64,000 nt of DNA from Bubalus kerabau. Its lineage: Eukaryota; Chordata; Mammalia; Artiodactyla; Bovidae. Under the pieces are notes generated by a model. That model was not told where the DNA came from, searched no databases, and saw only the letters and a list, made by a program, of their open reading frames with translations. The first letter of the stretch is position 1. Every line of letters starts with the position of its first letter. Made by a program: the position numbers and the translations under genes. Location: assembly GCF_029407905.1 (NCBI RefSeq), contig NC_073624.1:114204001-114268000 (forward strand), given 5' to 3'. Shown here piece after piece: positions 11,320 to 22,900 of the stretch.

Positions 11320-12640
11320 TTCCTTAGAAAATAATCATCTTAAAACACTATTTCTCATTTTTAACCTACATTTCTATGCCAATTTATTTGAAAATAAGGA
11401 TGCTCTTTCTGAAAAATATAAAACCACTTTGCACTTGTGATTTGCCTTACCTTTTACAATAAAAACTATCTTTAGTAGTCACATTATACAAAATGATACC
11501 TCCAAATGAGAAATGCAAAATTTTTGAAATAACGATCATACATTACAAATTCCTCTGTGTTTCTTAGGACCTGTAAACCATCTGTGCCTTGTAAGTAGTT
11601 TAAGTTGCCTCTGCAGACATACAGCCGAAAAGAAGGTACCAAAACAGGCCATTTGTTGTGATCCTCTTACAAAGATTCTTGTAGTCAGGGATGTAGGAAT
11701 TTCATGACTGCACCTCTCCTGAGAATCATGTAAAAGCCACAGATCTTGCCTCTTCTGTGATGCACATTTCTAAGGCATTCTCTTTGCTTTAAAGGACATG
11801 TATCAGTGTATTACAATTTCATCAATGTTAACCACCTACTTAAATTTTTTCATTATATAGGGTTCAGACTAATGTTTTGGTTATCACATTGAAAGGATTA
11901 ATGAGCATATTAATATGTTACAATTTCATCAATATTTTTCAAACTATAAGGGAAATCAAAATTTTTAATTTAACTGCAGTATCTATATTAAATATAATAC
12001 CTATACTAATTATAATTTACACTCATCTATTTGTTGAATCAACTTATTTTATAGAAGAAATGTACTTTTTCTCCTATTAAGACTATATATTATTAACATT
12101 TTCATTTATTGCCTCACATTTTTATTTAAGCTATCCTATAATTCAGAATTGAAGTTTTTTCCTCAATTAGCTAAGTAGATAAAACATAGCTCTGCTTTTA
12201 ATGAAACTTATGTATGGTTTTATGGATTTTCCTCATTATTCTCCTTAAAGTCAGGTAACATCTGTCTCCTCTTTCAATACTGACACAAAGCCCCTGTTGG
12301 GACTATCTGTTGGGTAAATCCAGTTAATTATTTTATTTAACTTCTAAAACTACCTATGGAAACTTCTAAATAGGCATGGATGAGTAAGGATAGACATTAA
12401 ACTTATGAGAATTTATGCAAATTTGATCATTCAAATAGAATTAATTTAAACAATTGATTTGTTCTGTGGTATAGAAGCTACTCAAAAGTTAACCGAAATA
12501 CTCCTATCCTCTAAGTCCTACACTGTGAAATACATATATTCATGAGTAGATTAAAGACACATGGAATCTTAAAAGCTGAATTGGAACTTGGAGTTCTCCA
12601 GTATAAGACAACGAAGAGTCTTTATGAAAATCTTCCATTT
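11320..12640. other. No feature recognised
   Basis: A 1.3 kb AT-rich stretch. The one frame above 60 codons (11877-12080) is low-complexity isoleucine-rich and has no sign of being coding. Confidence 0.45.
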
Positions 12641-12646
12641 GTTAGA

Positions 12647-12733
12647 GGAGCATAGTGGGCTGCCGTTTATGAGGTTGCATGTCTATGAGGAGTCGGACAC
12701 GACTGAAGCGGCTTAGCAGCAGCAGCAACAGAG
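12647..12733 (+). mobile_element. BOV-A2 SINE 3' end fragment
   Basis: 'gtgggctgccgtttatgagg', 'gagtcggacacgactgaag' and the terminal 'cggcttagcagcagcagca' are the end of BOV-A2. Only about 87 bases remain. The 5' part is missing, and a duplicated patch ('tgcatgtctatgaggagtc') disturbs the middle. Confidence 0.85.
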
Positions 12734-12957
12734 CTCTTATTTAATTATCTTCTAACTACAATCAGTGATGGGAACTCATTGCTTCCTGAAATGGTCACTT
12801 ACTTTTGAAAATCTCTAGTTGTGAGAGAGATTTTCTTTAAATTACAGCTAATCCAACTTAACTGTAATTTTAGAGTTAAGTTTTTTTGTCACTTTCATGG
12901 CTCAGCCATGAAATTCCTATATCCCTGAGTCCAAGAAACTTAGTAAATTAAGTTATT

Positions 12958-13114
12958 TGAAGGGGACAACAGAGGATGAGATGGTTGGATGGCATCACAT
13001 GAGTTTGAGCCAACTCCAGGAGTTGGTGATGGACAGAAAGGCCTGGCATTGCTGCAGTCCATGGGGTCGCAATGAGTTGGACAGAAGTGAGTGACTGAAC
13101 TGAACTGAACTGAT
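12958..13114 (+). mobile_element. BovB 3' end fragment (internal deletion)
   Basis: It begins at 'ggggacaacagaggatgaga' and ends with three ACTGA units ('gaactgaactgaactgatc'). Relative to intact copies such as 16436-17305, 'gactcaatggac' is missing between 'ggcatcac' and 'atgagtttgag', so this copy has a small internal deletion. Confidence 0.9.
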
Positions 13115-13462
13115 CTATTTTTCATTCAGCAGCTGTTAATGAATGAGAAAACCTATCCTTCAGCACAAATATCCATAGTTGATAATCTAGAAATCTGTCT
13201 ATTGTGAATTTGTAATTTAATTAAGACTCCCTCCCTATCTCAAACTACAATGTACCTATTTTAAGGGTAATCCAGAGATTATAAACATGCTAGTTTGCAT
13301 TGAAGAAAAATAAATCACATTTAAAATCTTATTATAGCTAATAACTGAATAAATACAAAAGGAGCATTCCAAATCAATGGAGAGAAATTTATCTAATAAA
13401 TGGATTAAAAGTTAGCATTCTAAAAAAGATTTAGTTTGGTTCTCTATACAGTATCATATACC

Positions 13463-13482
13463 AAAAAAAAAAAAAAAAAAAA
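13463..13482 (+). repeat. Poly-A tract
   Basis: A run of 20 A. No retroposon could be recognised directly upstream, so this may be the relic tail of an unrecognised insertion or a simple A-tract. Confidence 0.7.
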
Positions 13483-13559
13483 GACTTTTAACCAAATAGC
13501 TCAATGTAAACTACAAACTTCACCCAGATGAGAAAATACATTGTCCATTAGATATCTTT

Positions 13560-13771
13560 GGGGTTTCCTGACTACTCAGTGGTAAGGAACCCACCTGCCA
13601 GTGCAGGAGACACGGGTATTATCCCAGGGTCAGGAAGATCTCCTGGAGGAGGGCATGGCAACCCACTCCAGTATTCTTGCCTGGGAAATCCCATGGACAC
13701 AGAAGCCTGATGGGCTACAGTCTATGGGGTCAAAAAATGGTTGGACATGACTTAACAATCATACAACAACA
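13560..13771 (+). mobile_element. Bov-tA SINE, complete
   Basis: This is a full copy. The tRNA-like head starts 'gggtttcctgactactcagt', with a B-box-like 'ggtattatccc'. The body follows ('ggcaacccactccagtattc') and then the tail 'aacaatcatacaacaacaa'. The flanking direct repeats are attagatatcttt (13547-13559) and attaaatatcttt (13772-13784). One mismatch in 13 indicates moderate age. Confidence 0.93.
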
Positions 13772-13799
13772 ATTAAATATCTTTAAAGTAAAAAATTTC

Positions 13800-14405
13800 T
13801 AATCTGGAAGCAAGAGGAGAAATTCCAAAGGAAAGTGCATATTAATTCAAATATATTCAAAGTATAGTTGTAGATTAAAGCATGAAAAAGAAAAACTAGA
13901 ATTAAAAGCCAAAACAACATAGGAAACGTAGTGGCAACACACATAACAGACCAAAGGTTAATCTCTTCATCATCTAAAAAAGCTTATAAAATAAATAGGA
14001 AGAAAAACTTAAAGACAAAGGGACAAACAAAGAGATACTTTTCAAAAGTAGAAAAATAATTAAGAAATATTTGGGAAATTTTTCATTCATATAAGTAGTC
14101 AAATACAAATTAAAATAATAAAAAATTTGACTGTTAGTAATAATTAAACAATATAAAACTTAAACTTGGCAAAGCTTTTATTGCACCTTAGTGCAATATT
14201 TTTGAATTTGTATTTGGTATTATGTACAATAAATATATGCATGCAGCAGCAAAATAACTCTCTTGTGAGATTTTCCCAAGGAAATAATTTACATATGAAT
14301 AAAAGTGATATCTAACGATGCACATCAGACTATTACTGATATTAAATCAGTTTAAAATAATCCTGAATAAATAAGCAAAATATAATTATATGATATGATG
14401 CTACA
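13800..14405 (+). mobile_element. Probable old L1 ORF2 remnant
   Basis: The order of words fits the L1 ORF2 C-terminal region: 'cataacagaccaaaggttaa', 'tctcttcatcatctaaaaaa', then many A-rich lysine codons and later 'gtacaataaatatatgcatg'. Divergence is high and the call rests on pattern order only. The alternative is plain A-rich DNA. Confidence 0.4.
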
Positions 14406-14410
14406 TATCT

Positions 14411-14570
14411 GAGAAGGCAATGGCAACCTACTCCAGTACTCTTGCCTGGAAAATCCCATAGACGGAGGAGCCTGGTGGGCTACAGTCCATGGGGTCGCTA
14501 GGAGTCGGACACAACTGAGCAACTTCACTTTCACTTTTCACTTTCAGGCATTGGAGAAGGAATAGAAACC
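14411..14570 (+). mobile_element. BOV-A2-type SINE, partial
   Basis: A first unit runs from 'gagaaggcaatggcaaccta' to the 'cttcactttcacttttcact' linker. It is followed by only the first ~25 bases of the second unit ('ggcattggagaaggaa'). The linker is diagnostic for BOV-A2, the dimeric relative of Bov-tA. It joins L1 ORF2 at about 14571. Confidence 0.85.
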
Positions 14571-14916
14571 CCTAAAGATGCCACACAAAAACTGTTAGAA
14601 CTGACAAATAAATTTAGCAAGGTAGCAGGATACAACACTAACTTACAGAAAGTTGTTACATTTCTTTACACTGACAATGAAATATGAGGAAAGGAATCTA
14701 AAAAACAGTCCCTTTTAAAATTGAATCAAAAAATAAAATACTTAAAATAAAATAAACCTGACCAAGGAGGTGAAAAATTTATATGTGAAAAGCATAAAAC
14801 TTTAATAAGGGAAACTGAAGATGATTCACAGAAATGGAAAGATATACTATGCTCATATATTGAAGGAATTAATATTGTTAAAATGGCCATAATGCCCAAA
14901 GAAATCTACAGATTTA
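14571..14916 (+). mobile_element. L1 ORF2 segment 1 of a dispersed copy
   Basis: L1 ORF2 downstream of the reverse-transcriptase core: 'gcaaggtagcaggatacaac', 'ttacatttctttacactgac', 'gaagatgattcacagaaatg' and 'gttaaaatggccataatgcc'. Frames are broken. It is interrupted at 14917 by an antisense L1 end and continues at 15197, 15952 and 17306. Confidence 0.9.
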
Positions 14917-15196
14917 TTTTTTTTTATTTTATTTTATTTTATTTTTTTAAACTTTACATAATTGTATTAGTTTTGCCAAATATCAAAATGAATCCGCCAC
15001 AGGTATACATGTGTTCCCCATCCTGAACCCTCCTCCCTCCTCCCTCCCCATTCCATCCCTCTGGGTCGTCCCAGTGCACCAGCCCCAAGCATCCAGTATC
15101 GTGCATCAAACCTGGACTGGCAACTCGTTTCATACATGATATTTTACATGTTTCAATGCCATTCTCCCAAATCTTCCCACCCTCTCCCTCTCTCAC
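14917..15196 (-). mobile_element. Nested L1 3' end, antisense
   Basis: A T-rich tract (14912-14949) is followed by the reverse complement of the same young L1 3' UTR as at 9253-9766 ('ccaaatatcaaaatgaatcc', 'cctctgggtcgtcccagtg', 'ggactggcaactcgtttc'). It breaks off at 'ctctccctctctcac'. It splits the L1 ORF2 word 'ctacagattta|atgcaatccctatcaa', with a few host bases lost. No clear target duplication is visible. Confidence 0.93.
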
Positions 15197-15294
15197 ATGA
15201 TCCCTATCAACTTACCCATGACATTTTTCAAGGAACTAGTACAAGTAATTTTAAAATTTATATGGAACCATAAAATACATTAATAAAGCTGAAA
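15197..15294 (+). mobile_element. L1 ORF2 segment 2
   Basis: Host L1 ORF2 resumes: 'tgatccctatcaacttaccc', 'atgacatttttcaaggaact' and 'aatttatatggaaccataaa'. It ends at the next BovB insertion. Confidence 0.88.
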
Positions 15295-15951
15295 TCTTGA
15301 CATCTGGTCCCATTACATTATGGCAAATAAAAGGGGAAAAAATGGAAGCAGTGACAGATTTTCTTTTCTTGGGCTCGACAATCACTGTGGATTGTGACTG
15401 TATCTATGCAATTAAAAGACACTTGCTCCTTGGAAGGAAAACTATGACAAACCTAGACATCATATTTAAAAACAGAGACATACTTTGTCAACATAGATCT
15501 GTATAGTCAAAGTTACTTTTCCAGTAGTCATGTACAGATGTGAGAGATGAGCCATAAAGAAGGCTAAGTGCTGAAGAATTGATGCTTTTGTATTGTGGTG
15601 TTGGAGAAGACACTTGAGAGTCCCTTGGACTGCAAGGAGATCAAACAAGTCAATCCTAAAAGAAATCAACCCTGGATATTCATTGGAAGGACTGATGCTG
15701 AAGCTGAAACTCCAATACTTTGGCCACCTGATGGGAAGAGCTGACTCATTGGAAAAGACTCTGATGTTGGGAAAAACTGATGGCCAGAGCAGGAGAGGGC
15801 AGCAGAGGATGAGATGGTTAGATAGCATCACCAAATCAATGGATATAAATTTGAGCAAATCCAGGAGCTACTGAGGACTGAGGAGTCTGGCTTGCTACAG
15901 AGCATGAGGTTGTAAAGAGCTGGACATGACTTAGCAACAGAACAACTAAAC
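15295..15951 (+). mobile_element. BovB insertion in L1, 3' 0.65 kb
   Basis: BovB from 'gacatctggtcccattacat' (just downstream of the catalytic box) to 'gcaacagaacaactaaacac'. It is of the older lineage and degenerate, with stops at several places (for example tgagagatgagcc where intact copies read tgagagttggact). The host L1 resumes at 'agtataaaagacctagactt'. Confidence 0.92.
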
Positions 15952-16435
15952 ACAGTATAAAAGACCTAGACTTGCCAAAACAATCCTGACGGAAAAGAAC
16001 AAAGCTAGAGGCATAACCCTCCTAGACTTCAGATAATACTTCAAAGCTACAGTAACCAAGATGGCATGATATTGGCACAGACATATGGATCAGTGGAAAA
16101 GAAGAGAGCCTAGGAATAAACCTACACACCTACTGTCAATCTTCAAGAAAGGAGGGAAAAATATACAGGGGAGAAAAGACAATCTCTTCAGCAAGTGGTA
16201 TTGGGAAAGTACAATACCTGCATGTAAATCAATGAGGTTAGAGCACACCCTTACAATGCACAAAAATAAATTCAAAATGGCTTAAAGACTTATATATAAG
16301 ACATGCTTACATATAAAACTCCTAGAGGGGAATCAAAATGCTCTTTGAAATAAACGATACTAATGTTTTCTTAGCTCAGTATTCCAAGGCAATAGAAATA
16401 AAAACAAAAATAAATGGGACATAATCAAACATATA
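15952..16435 (+). mobile_element. L1 ORF2 segment 3
   Basis: 'aaagacctagacttgccaaa', 'aaagctacagtaaccaagat' and 'ggaaaagaagagagcctagg' are L1 ORF2 C-terminal text. The segment ends with the target word aatcaaacatata (16423-16435), which is duplicated after the next BovB. Confidence 0.9.
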
Positions 16436-17305
16436 TGCAGAGTACATCATGAGAAATGCTGAGCTGGAAGAAGCACAAGCTGGAATCAAGATTGCCAGGA
16501 GAAATATCAATAACCTCAGATATGCAGATGACACCACCCTTATGGCAGAAAGTGAAGAGGAACTAAAAAGCCTCTTGATGAAAGTGAAAGAGGAGAGTGA
16601 AAAAGTTGGCTTAAAGCTCAACATTCAGAAAATGAAGATCATGGCATCTGGTCCCATCACTTCATGGGAAATAGATGGGGAAACAGTGGAAACAGTATCA
16701 GAATTTATATTTCTGGGCTCCAAAATCACTGCAGATGGTGATTGCAGCCATGAAATTAAAAGACGCTTACTCCTTGGAAGGAACGTTATGACCAACCTAG
16801 ATAGCATATTCAAAAGCAGAGACATTACTTTGCCAACAAAGGTCCATTTAGTCAAGGCTATGGTTTTTCCAGTAGTCAGGTATGGATGTGAGAGTTGGAC
16901 TGTGAAGAAGGCTGAGGGCCGAAGAATTGATGTTTTTGAACTGTGGTGTTGGAGAAGACTCTTGAGAGTCCCTTGGACTGCAAGGAGATCCAACCAGTCC
17001 ATTCTGAAGGAGATCAGCCCTGGGATTTCTTTGGAAGGAATGATGCTAAAGCTGAAACTCCAGGACTTTGGCCACCTCATGCGAAGAGTTGACTCATTGG
17101 AAAAGACTCTGATGCTGGGAGGGATTGGGGGCAGGAGGAGAAGGGGACGACAGAGGATGAGATGGCTGGATGGCATCACCGACTCGATGGATGTGAGTCT
17201 GGGTGAACTCCGGGAGTTGGTGATGGACAGGGAGGCCTGGCGTGCTGCAATTCATGGGGCCGCAAAGAGTTGGACACGACTGAGAGACTGAACTGAACTG
17301 AAGTG
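16436..17305 (+). mobile_element. Young BovB insertion in L1 with target duplication
   Basis: A 5'-truncated BovB of 870 bases, flanked by the exact 13-base duplication aatcaaacatata (16423-16435 and 17306-17318). It belongs to the lineage with 'ccctgggatttctttggaag' and 'gggagggattgggggcagg'. Its coding part is undamaged, and its tail is gaactgaactgaagtg. The intact frame and perfect duplication make it one of the youngest elements in the window. Confidence 0.96.
16449..17291 (+). pseudogene. BovB ORF2 C-terminal part (280 codons, open)
   Basis: This is the C-terminal part of the BovB polyprotein, which in complete elements carries an AP-type endonuclease and a reverse transcriptase. The open frame starts at a methionine inside reverse-transcriptase motif territory. 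It contains the catalytic box NNLRYADDTTLMAES (YADD at 16521-16532). It then runs through a conserved LLMKVKEESEKVGLKLN segment and a C-terminal region with FELWCWRRLLRVPWTARRS and GRRRRGRQRMRWLDGI, ending in a stop at 17291. The first methionine is not a true start. The endonuclease and most of the reverse transcriptase were never copied, so no functional enzyme is expected. No promoter is visible. Confidence 0.9.
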
Positions 17306-18397
17306 AATCAAACATATAAGCTTTTTACAGCAAAGAAAGCATAAACAAAAAGATAACTCAAAGACTGGGAGAAAATGTTTGCAAATGACGAAACCAAGAA
17401 GGACTTAATTTCCAAAATGGACAAATAGTATGTACAGCCCACTAAAAAAAAATAACAATAAACAACACAATTAAAAATAGGCAGAGTATCAAAATAGACA
17501 TTTCTCCCAAGAAGATACACAGGCGACCAACAGATACAGGAAGATGCTCAACATCACTAATTATTAGAGAAATGCAAATCAAAACTACAATGAGCAGTGC
17601 CCCACACTGGTCAGAATGGCCATCATTTAAAGATCTACGAATAACAATGCTGGAGTTGGTGTGGAGAAATCGGAACCTTCTACACTATTGGTGGGAATAT
17701 AAACTGAGCACCCACTATGGAAAACAGTATAGAGACTCCTCAAAAAATTAAAAAGAAGAGTTGCCATATGATCCAGCAATCCCACTCCTAGGCATATATT
17801 CAAACAAAACTATAACTCAAAAAGATCTCATGCATCCCCATATTCATAACAGCACTATTTACAATAGGCAAGACATGGAAACAACCTAAATGTCCATCAA
17901 CAGATGAATGAATAAAGAAGTGGTATATATACACAGTGGAATACTATTCAGCCATCAAAAGAGTGAAATAATGCCATGTGCAGCAACATGGATGGACCTA
18001 GTATTATCATACCAGGTGAAATAAATCAAGTAAGAAAGACAAATACCACATGATATCACTTATAAGAAGACTCTAAAATATGACATAAATGAACCCATCT
18101 AGAAACAGAAACAGACTCATAGACTTGGAACAGACTTTGGTTGCCAAATGTGGAGGAGAGGAAGGGATGGATGGGGAGTTTGGGATGAATAGACACAAAC
18201 TATTATATACAGAGTGGATAAACAACAAGGTCCTACTGTATACCAAAGGGAACTATATTCAACATCTTGTGACAAACCATAATGGAAAAAATATGGCAAA
18301 GAATGCATATTTTGGTGTAACTAAACAACTTTGCTGAACAGCAGAAATTAACAGAACATTGTAAATCAATAAATCTTCAATAAAATAAAAAAGATAA
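17306..18397 (+). mobile_element. L1 segment 4: ORF2 end and 3' UTR
   Basis: It starts with the duplicated target and continues as L1 'cttttacagcaaagaaagca' style text. It then runs through 'atgatccagcaatcccactc', 'aacctaaatgtccatcaaca' and 'ggtcctactgtataccaaag', and ends near 'cttcaataaaataaaaaag'. With the three segments upstream it makes one sense L1 copy, about 2 kb once insertions are removed. All frames are interrupted. Confidence 0.92.
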
Positions 18398-18493
18398 TTA
18401 GAATAAATATAGCTATTAAAATATAGGGTAACTAAAGGGTAACTAAATTAGAGGTGAGAAAACTGAGAAACAGAGTTTAAATGCTTTCCTCTC

Positions 18494-19384
18494 AGTTGAG
18501 TTCAGTTCAGTCACTCAGTAGTGTCTGACTCTTTGCGACCCCATGAATTACAGCATGCCAGGCCTCCCTGTCTATCACCGTCTCCCAGAGTTCACTCAAA
18601 CTTACGTCCATTGAGTCCGTGATGCCATCCAGCCATCTCATCCTCTGTCCCTCTTCCTCCTGCCTCCAATCCCTCCCAGAATCTGAGTCTTTTCCAATGA
18701 GTCAACTCTTCCCATGAGGTGGCCAAAGTACTGGAGTTTCAGCTTTAGCATCATTCCTTCCAAAGAAATCCCAGGGCTGATCTCCTTCAGAATGGACTGG
18801 TTGAATCTCCTTGCAGTCCAAGGGACTCTCAAGAGTCTTCTCCAACACCACAGTTCAAAAGCATCAATTCTTCAGCGCTCAGCTTTCTTCACAGTCCAAC
18901 TCTCACATCCATACATGACCACTGGAAAAACCATAGCCTTGACTAGACGGACCTTTGTTGGCAAAGTAACGTCTCTGCTTTTCAATATGCTATCTAGGTT
19001 AGTCATAACTTTTCTTCCAAAGAGTAAGCATCTTTTAGTTTCATGGCTGCAGTCACCATTTGCAGTGATTTTGGAGCCCCCCAAAAATAAAGTCTGACAC
19101 TGCTTCCACTGTTTCCCCATCTATTTCCCATGAAGTGATGGGACCAGATGCCATGATCTTCATTTTCTGAATGTTGAGCTTTAAGCCAACTTTTTCACTC
19201 TCCTCTTTCACTTTCATCAAGAGGCTTTTTAGTTCCTCTTCACTTTCTGCCAAAGGGGGGTGTCATCTGCATATCTGAGGTTATTGATATTTCTCCCGGC
19301 AATCTTGATTCCAGCTTGTGCTTTTTCCAGCCCAGCGTTTCTCATGATGTACTCTGCGTATAAGTTAAATAAGCAGAGTGATAG
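18494..19384 (-). mobile_element. BovB, antisense, 3' 0.89 kb
   Basis: The element tail 'ttcagttcagtcactcag' is at the left edge. The body follows in reverse complement to 'ctctgcgtataagttaaata' on the right. It is of the younger lineage ('cccagggctgatctccttc', 'cctccaatccctcccag'). The catalytic box region at 19255-19275 reads 'aaggggggtgtcatctgcat', so a small deletion and insertion next to the box breaks the frame. Two frames (18638-18832 and 19053-19253) preserve parts of the protein. Confidence 0.94.
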
Positions 19385-19984
19385 GGGAAAAGTAAAAACA
19401 AGTAATCTGACTCCAGGCTTTGAGTTCTTAATTGATACTATAAAACAAAAACTATTTATTCAGGCTGCCACAAGATTTGCTACTTCTGATAAGATATTAA
19501 ATGATTAAAATAATGCAAAATTATATATAAAGCTCAACAACCATATTTTAAACTATGAAATAAAATTACATAACATGAATCAAAATGCCAATAGAATTTA
19601 GCATGGTACATTGTTAGGTGATTTGTCTCCTTAAATTTCTAAATCTTTTATAATATTTTTATAAAATGATTAAAAACAAATATGTAAATCCTATTTCCAA
19701 TAACATGATAAGCTAAGCTATCTGGACTATCCCTTCTGCTTAAAATAATTAGAGCTTTCAATGTTGTTTTAAAAATCATTTTTAAAGTTTCAAATATGTG
19801 ACAAGATAGTAAATCAAAGAGAAGGTAAGCATATCAGTGAAACTGCACTTGCTTTGAGAGCATTCACTGAACTAGCAAAATTGAGTTTTCCTTATGATGG
19901 CCAGCTGGAGAATGAGAAGCAAAATCAAACACAATACTGGCCAAGCCTGGAAATTCATTGGAACTTTAAATGTCTACATGTTAG
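19385..19984. other. No feature recognised
   Basis: AT-rich DNA between the antisense BovB and the 5' region of the full-length BovB. The true 5' edge of the latter may lie up to about 100 bases further left than I place it. Confidence 0.45.
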
Positions 19985-22900
19985 TAGACGTGTCTTACAC
20001 AGGACTGGGAAATAGACTCTTGGCGGGCACAAACAGAACCTTGTGTACACCAGGATCCAGGAGAAAGGAGCAGTAACCACACGAGAGACTGACCCAGACT
20101 TGCCCATGAGTGTTCAGGAGTGTCCAGTGGAGGCATGTGTCGGCGGTGGCCTTCTGCAGGGTTGGGGACACTGAGTGTAGCACTACATACATAGAACCTT
20201 CTGAAGGAGCTCACCATTATCTTCATTACCTCCACCATAGTTTGGCCCCAAGTAAACAGCAGGGAGGGAACATACCTCCACCCATCAACAGCAAATTTGA
20301 TTAAAGATTTACTGAGCATGGCTTCACCCATCAGAACAAGACCCAATTTTCCCCTCAGTCAGTCTCTCCCATCCGAAAGCTTCCATAAACCTTTTATCCT
20401 TCTCCATCAGAGGGCAGAGAGACTGAAAACCACAATCACAGAAAACTAAGCAATCTGATCACATGGATCACAGCCTTGACTAACTCAGTGAAACTATGAG
20501 CCATGGCGTGTAGGGTCACCCAAAATGGACAGGTCATGGTGGAGAGTTCAGACAAAACATGGTCCACTGGAGAAGGGAACGGTAAACCACTTCAGTATTC
20601 TTGCCTTGAGAACCCCATGAACAGTATGAAAAGGCAAAAAAATAGGACACTGAAAGATGAACTCCCCAGATTGGTAGGTGCCCACTATGCTACAGGAGAT
20701 CAATAGAGAAATAACTCCAGAAAGAATGAAGAGATGGAATCAAACCAGAAACAACATCCAGTTGTGGATGTGACTGGTAATGGAAGTAAAGTCTGATGCT
20801 GTAAGGAGCAATATTGCATAGGAACCTGGAATGTTAGCTCCATGAATCAAGGCAAATTGGAAGTGGTCAAACAAGAGATGGCCAGAGTGAACATGGACAT
20901 TTTAGGAATTGCAAACTAAAATGGACTGGAATGGGTGAATTTAACTCACATGACCATTATATCTACTCCTGAGGGCAAGAATCTCTTAGAAGAAATGGAG
21001 TAGCCCACATAGTCAACAAAAGAGTCTGAAATGCAGTACTTGGATGCAATCTCAAAAACAACAGAATGATCTCTGTTCATTTCCAAGGCAAACCATTCAT
21101 GGTAATCCAAGTCTATGCTCTAACCAGTAATGCTGAGGAAGCTGAAGTTGAATGGTTCTATGAAGACCTACAAGGCCTTCTAGAACAAACACCTAAGAAA
21201 TATGCCCTTTTCATTATAGGGGACTGGAATGCAAAAGTAGGAAGTCAAGAAACACCTGGAGTAAGAGGCAAATTTGGCCTTGGAGTACAGAATGAAGAAG
21301 GGCAAAGGCTAATTGAGTTTTGTCAAGAGAATGCACTGGTCACAGCAAATACCCTCTTCCAACAACACAAGAGAAGACTACACATTGATATCACCAGATG
21401 GTCAATACTGAAATCAGATTGATTATATTCTTTGCAGCCAAAGATGGAGAAGTTCTATATAGTCAGCCAAAACAAGACCAGGAGCTGACTGTGGCTCATA
21501 TCATGAACTCCTTATTGCCAAATTCAGACTTAAATTGAAGAAAGTGGGGGAAAACCACTAGACTATTCAGGTATGACCTAAATCAAATCCCTTATGATTA
21601 TACAGTGGAAGTGAGAAATAGATTTAATGGACTAGATCTGATAGACAGAGTGCCTGAAGAATTATGGACAAGGGTTTGTGACATTGTACAGGAGGCAGTA
21701 ATCAAGACCATCCACAGGAAAAAGGAATGCAAAAAGGCAAAATGGCTGTCTGAGGAAGCCTTACAAATAGCTGTGAAAAGAAGAGAAGAGGAAAGCAAAG
21801 GAGAAAAGGAAAGTTATACCCATGTGAATGCACAGTTCCAAAGGATAGCAAGGAGTGATAAGAAAGCCTTCCTCAGTGATCAGTGCAAAGAAATAGAGGA
21901 ACCCAATAGAATGGGAAAGACTAGAGTCTTTCTAGAAGGAAACTAGAGATACCAAGGGAATATTTCATGCAAAGTTGGGCACAGTAAATGACAGAAATAG
22001 TATGGCCCCAAGAGAAACAGAAGATATTAAGAAGACATGGCAGGAATATACAGAAGAAATGTACAAAAAACATTTTCATGACCCAGATAATCACAATGGT
22101 GTGATCACTCACCTAGGGCCAGACATCCTGGAATATGAAGTCAAGTGGGCCTTAGGAAACATCCTTATGAACATAGCTAGTGGAGGTGATGGAATTCCAG
22201 TTGAGCTGTTTCACATCCTCAAAGATGATGCTGTGAAAGTGCTTCACTCAGTATGCCAGAAAATTTGGAAAACTCAACAGTGGCCACAGGACTGGAAAAG
22301 GTCAGTTTTCATTCTAATCCCAAAGAAAGGCAATGCCAAAGAATGCTGGAACTACCGCACAATTTCACTCATTTCACATGCTAGTAAAGTAATGCTGAAA
22401 ATTTTTCAAGCTAGGCTTCAACAATACATGAATTGTGAAATTCCAGATGTTCAAGCCAAATTTAGAAAAGGCACAGGAACCAGAGATCAAATTGCCAACA
22501 TCCATTGGATCATGGAAAAAGCAAGAATGTTCCAGAAAAACATCTACCTCTGCTTTATTGACTATGCCAAAACCTTAAACTGTGTGGATCACAACAAACT
22601 GGAAAATTCTTAAAGAGATTGGAATACCAGATCACATGACCTGCCTTTTGAGAAATCTGTATGCAGGTCAAGAAGCTACAGTTAGAACTGGAAATGGAAT
22701 AGCAGACTGGTTCCAAATAGGAAAAGGAGTATGTCAAGGCTGTATATTGTCACCCTGCTTATTTAACTTATATGCAGAGTACATCATGAGAAACGCTGGG
22801 CTGGAGGAAGCACAAGCTGGAGTCAAGATTGCCGGGAGAAATATCAATAATCTCATGGCAGAAAGCAAAGAAGAACTAAGACTCTTGATGGAAGTAAAAG

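Noticed and set aside
13560..13640. tRNA gene at SINE heads
   Set aside because: The A/B-box-like heads of Bov-tA resemble tRNA but lack a complete cloverleaf and are always followed by the SINE body. No stand-alone tRNA was found.
16625..17179. 184-codon minus-strand frame
   Set aside because: It is the antisense shadow of the intact BovB. The same antisense protein text recurs at every younger-lineage copy.
16449..17291. 280-codon open frame as a host gene
   Set aside because: It is the C-terminal half of BovB ORF2, lies within a 5'-truncated element bounded by a target duplication, and starts at an internal methionine.
20503..20706. 67-codon frame with SINE-like text as a Bov-tA copy
   Set aside because: The words 'ggagaagggaacggtaaacc' and 'cttcagtattcttgccttg' look like a SINE but are a normal part of the BovB 5' region that Bov-tA shares or resembles.
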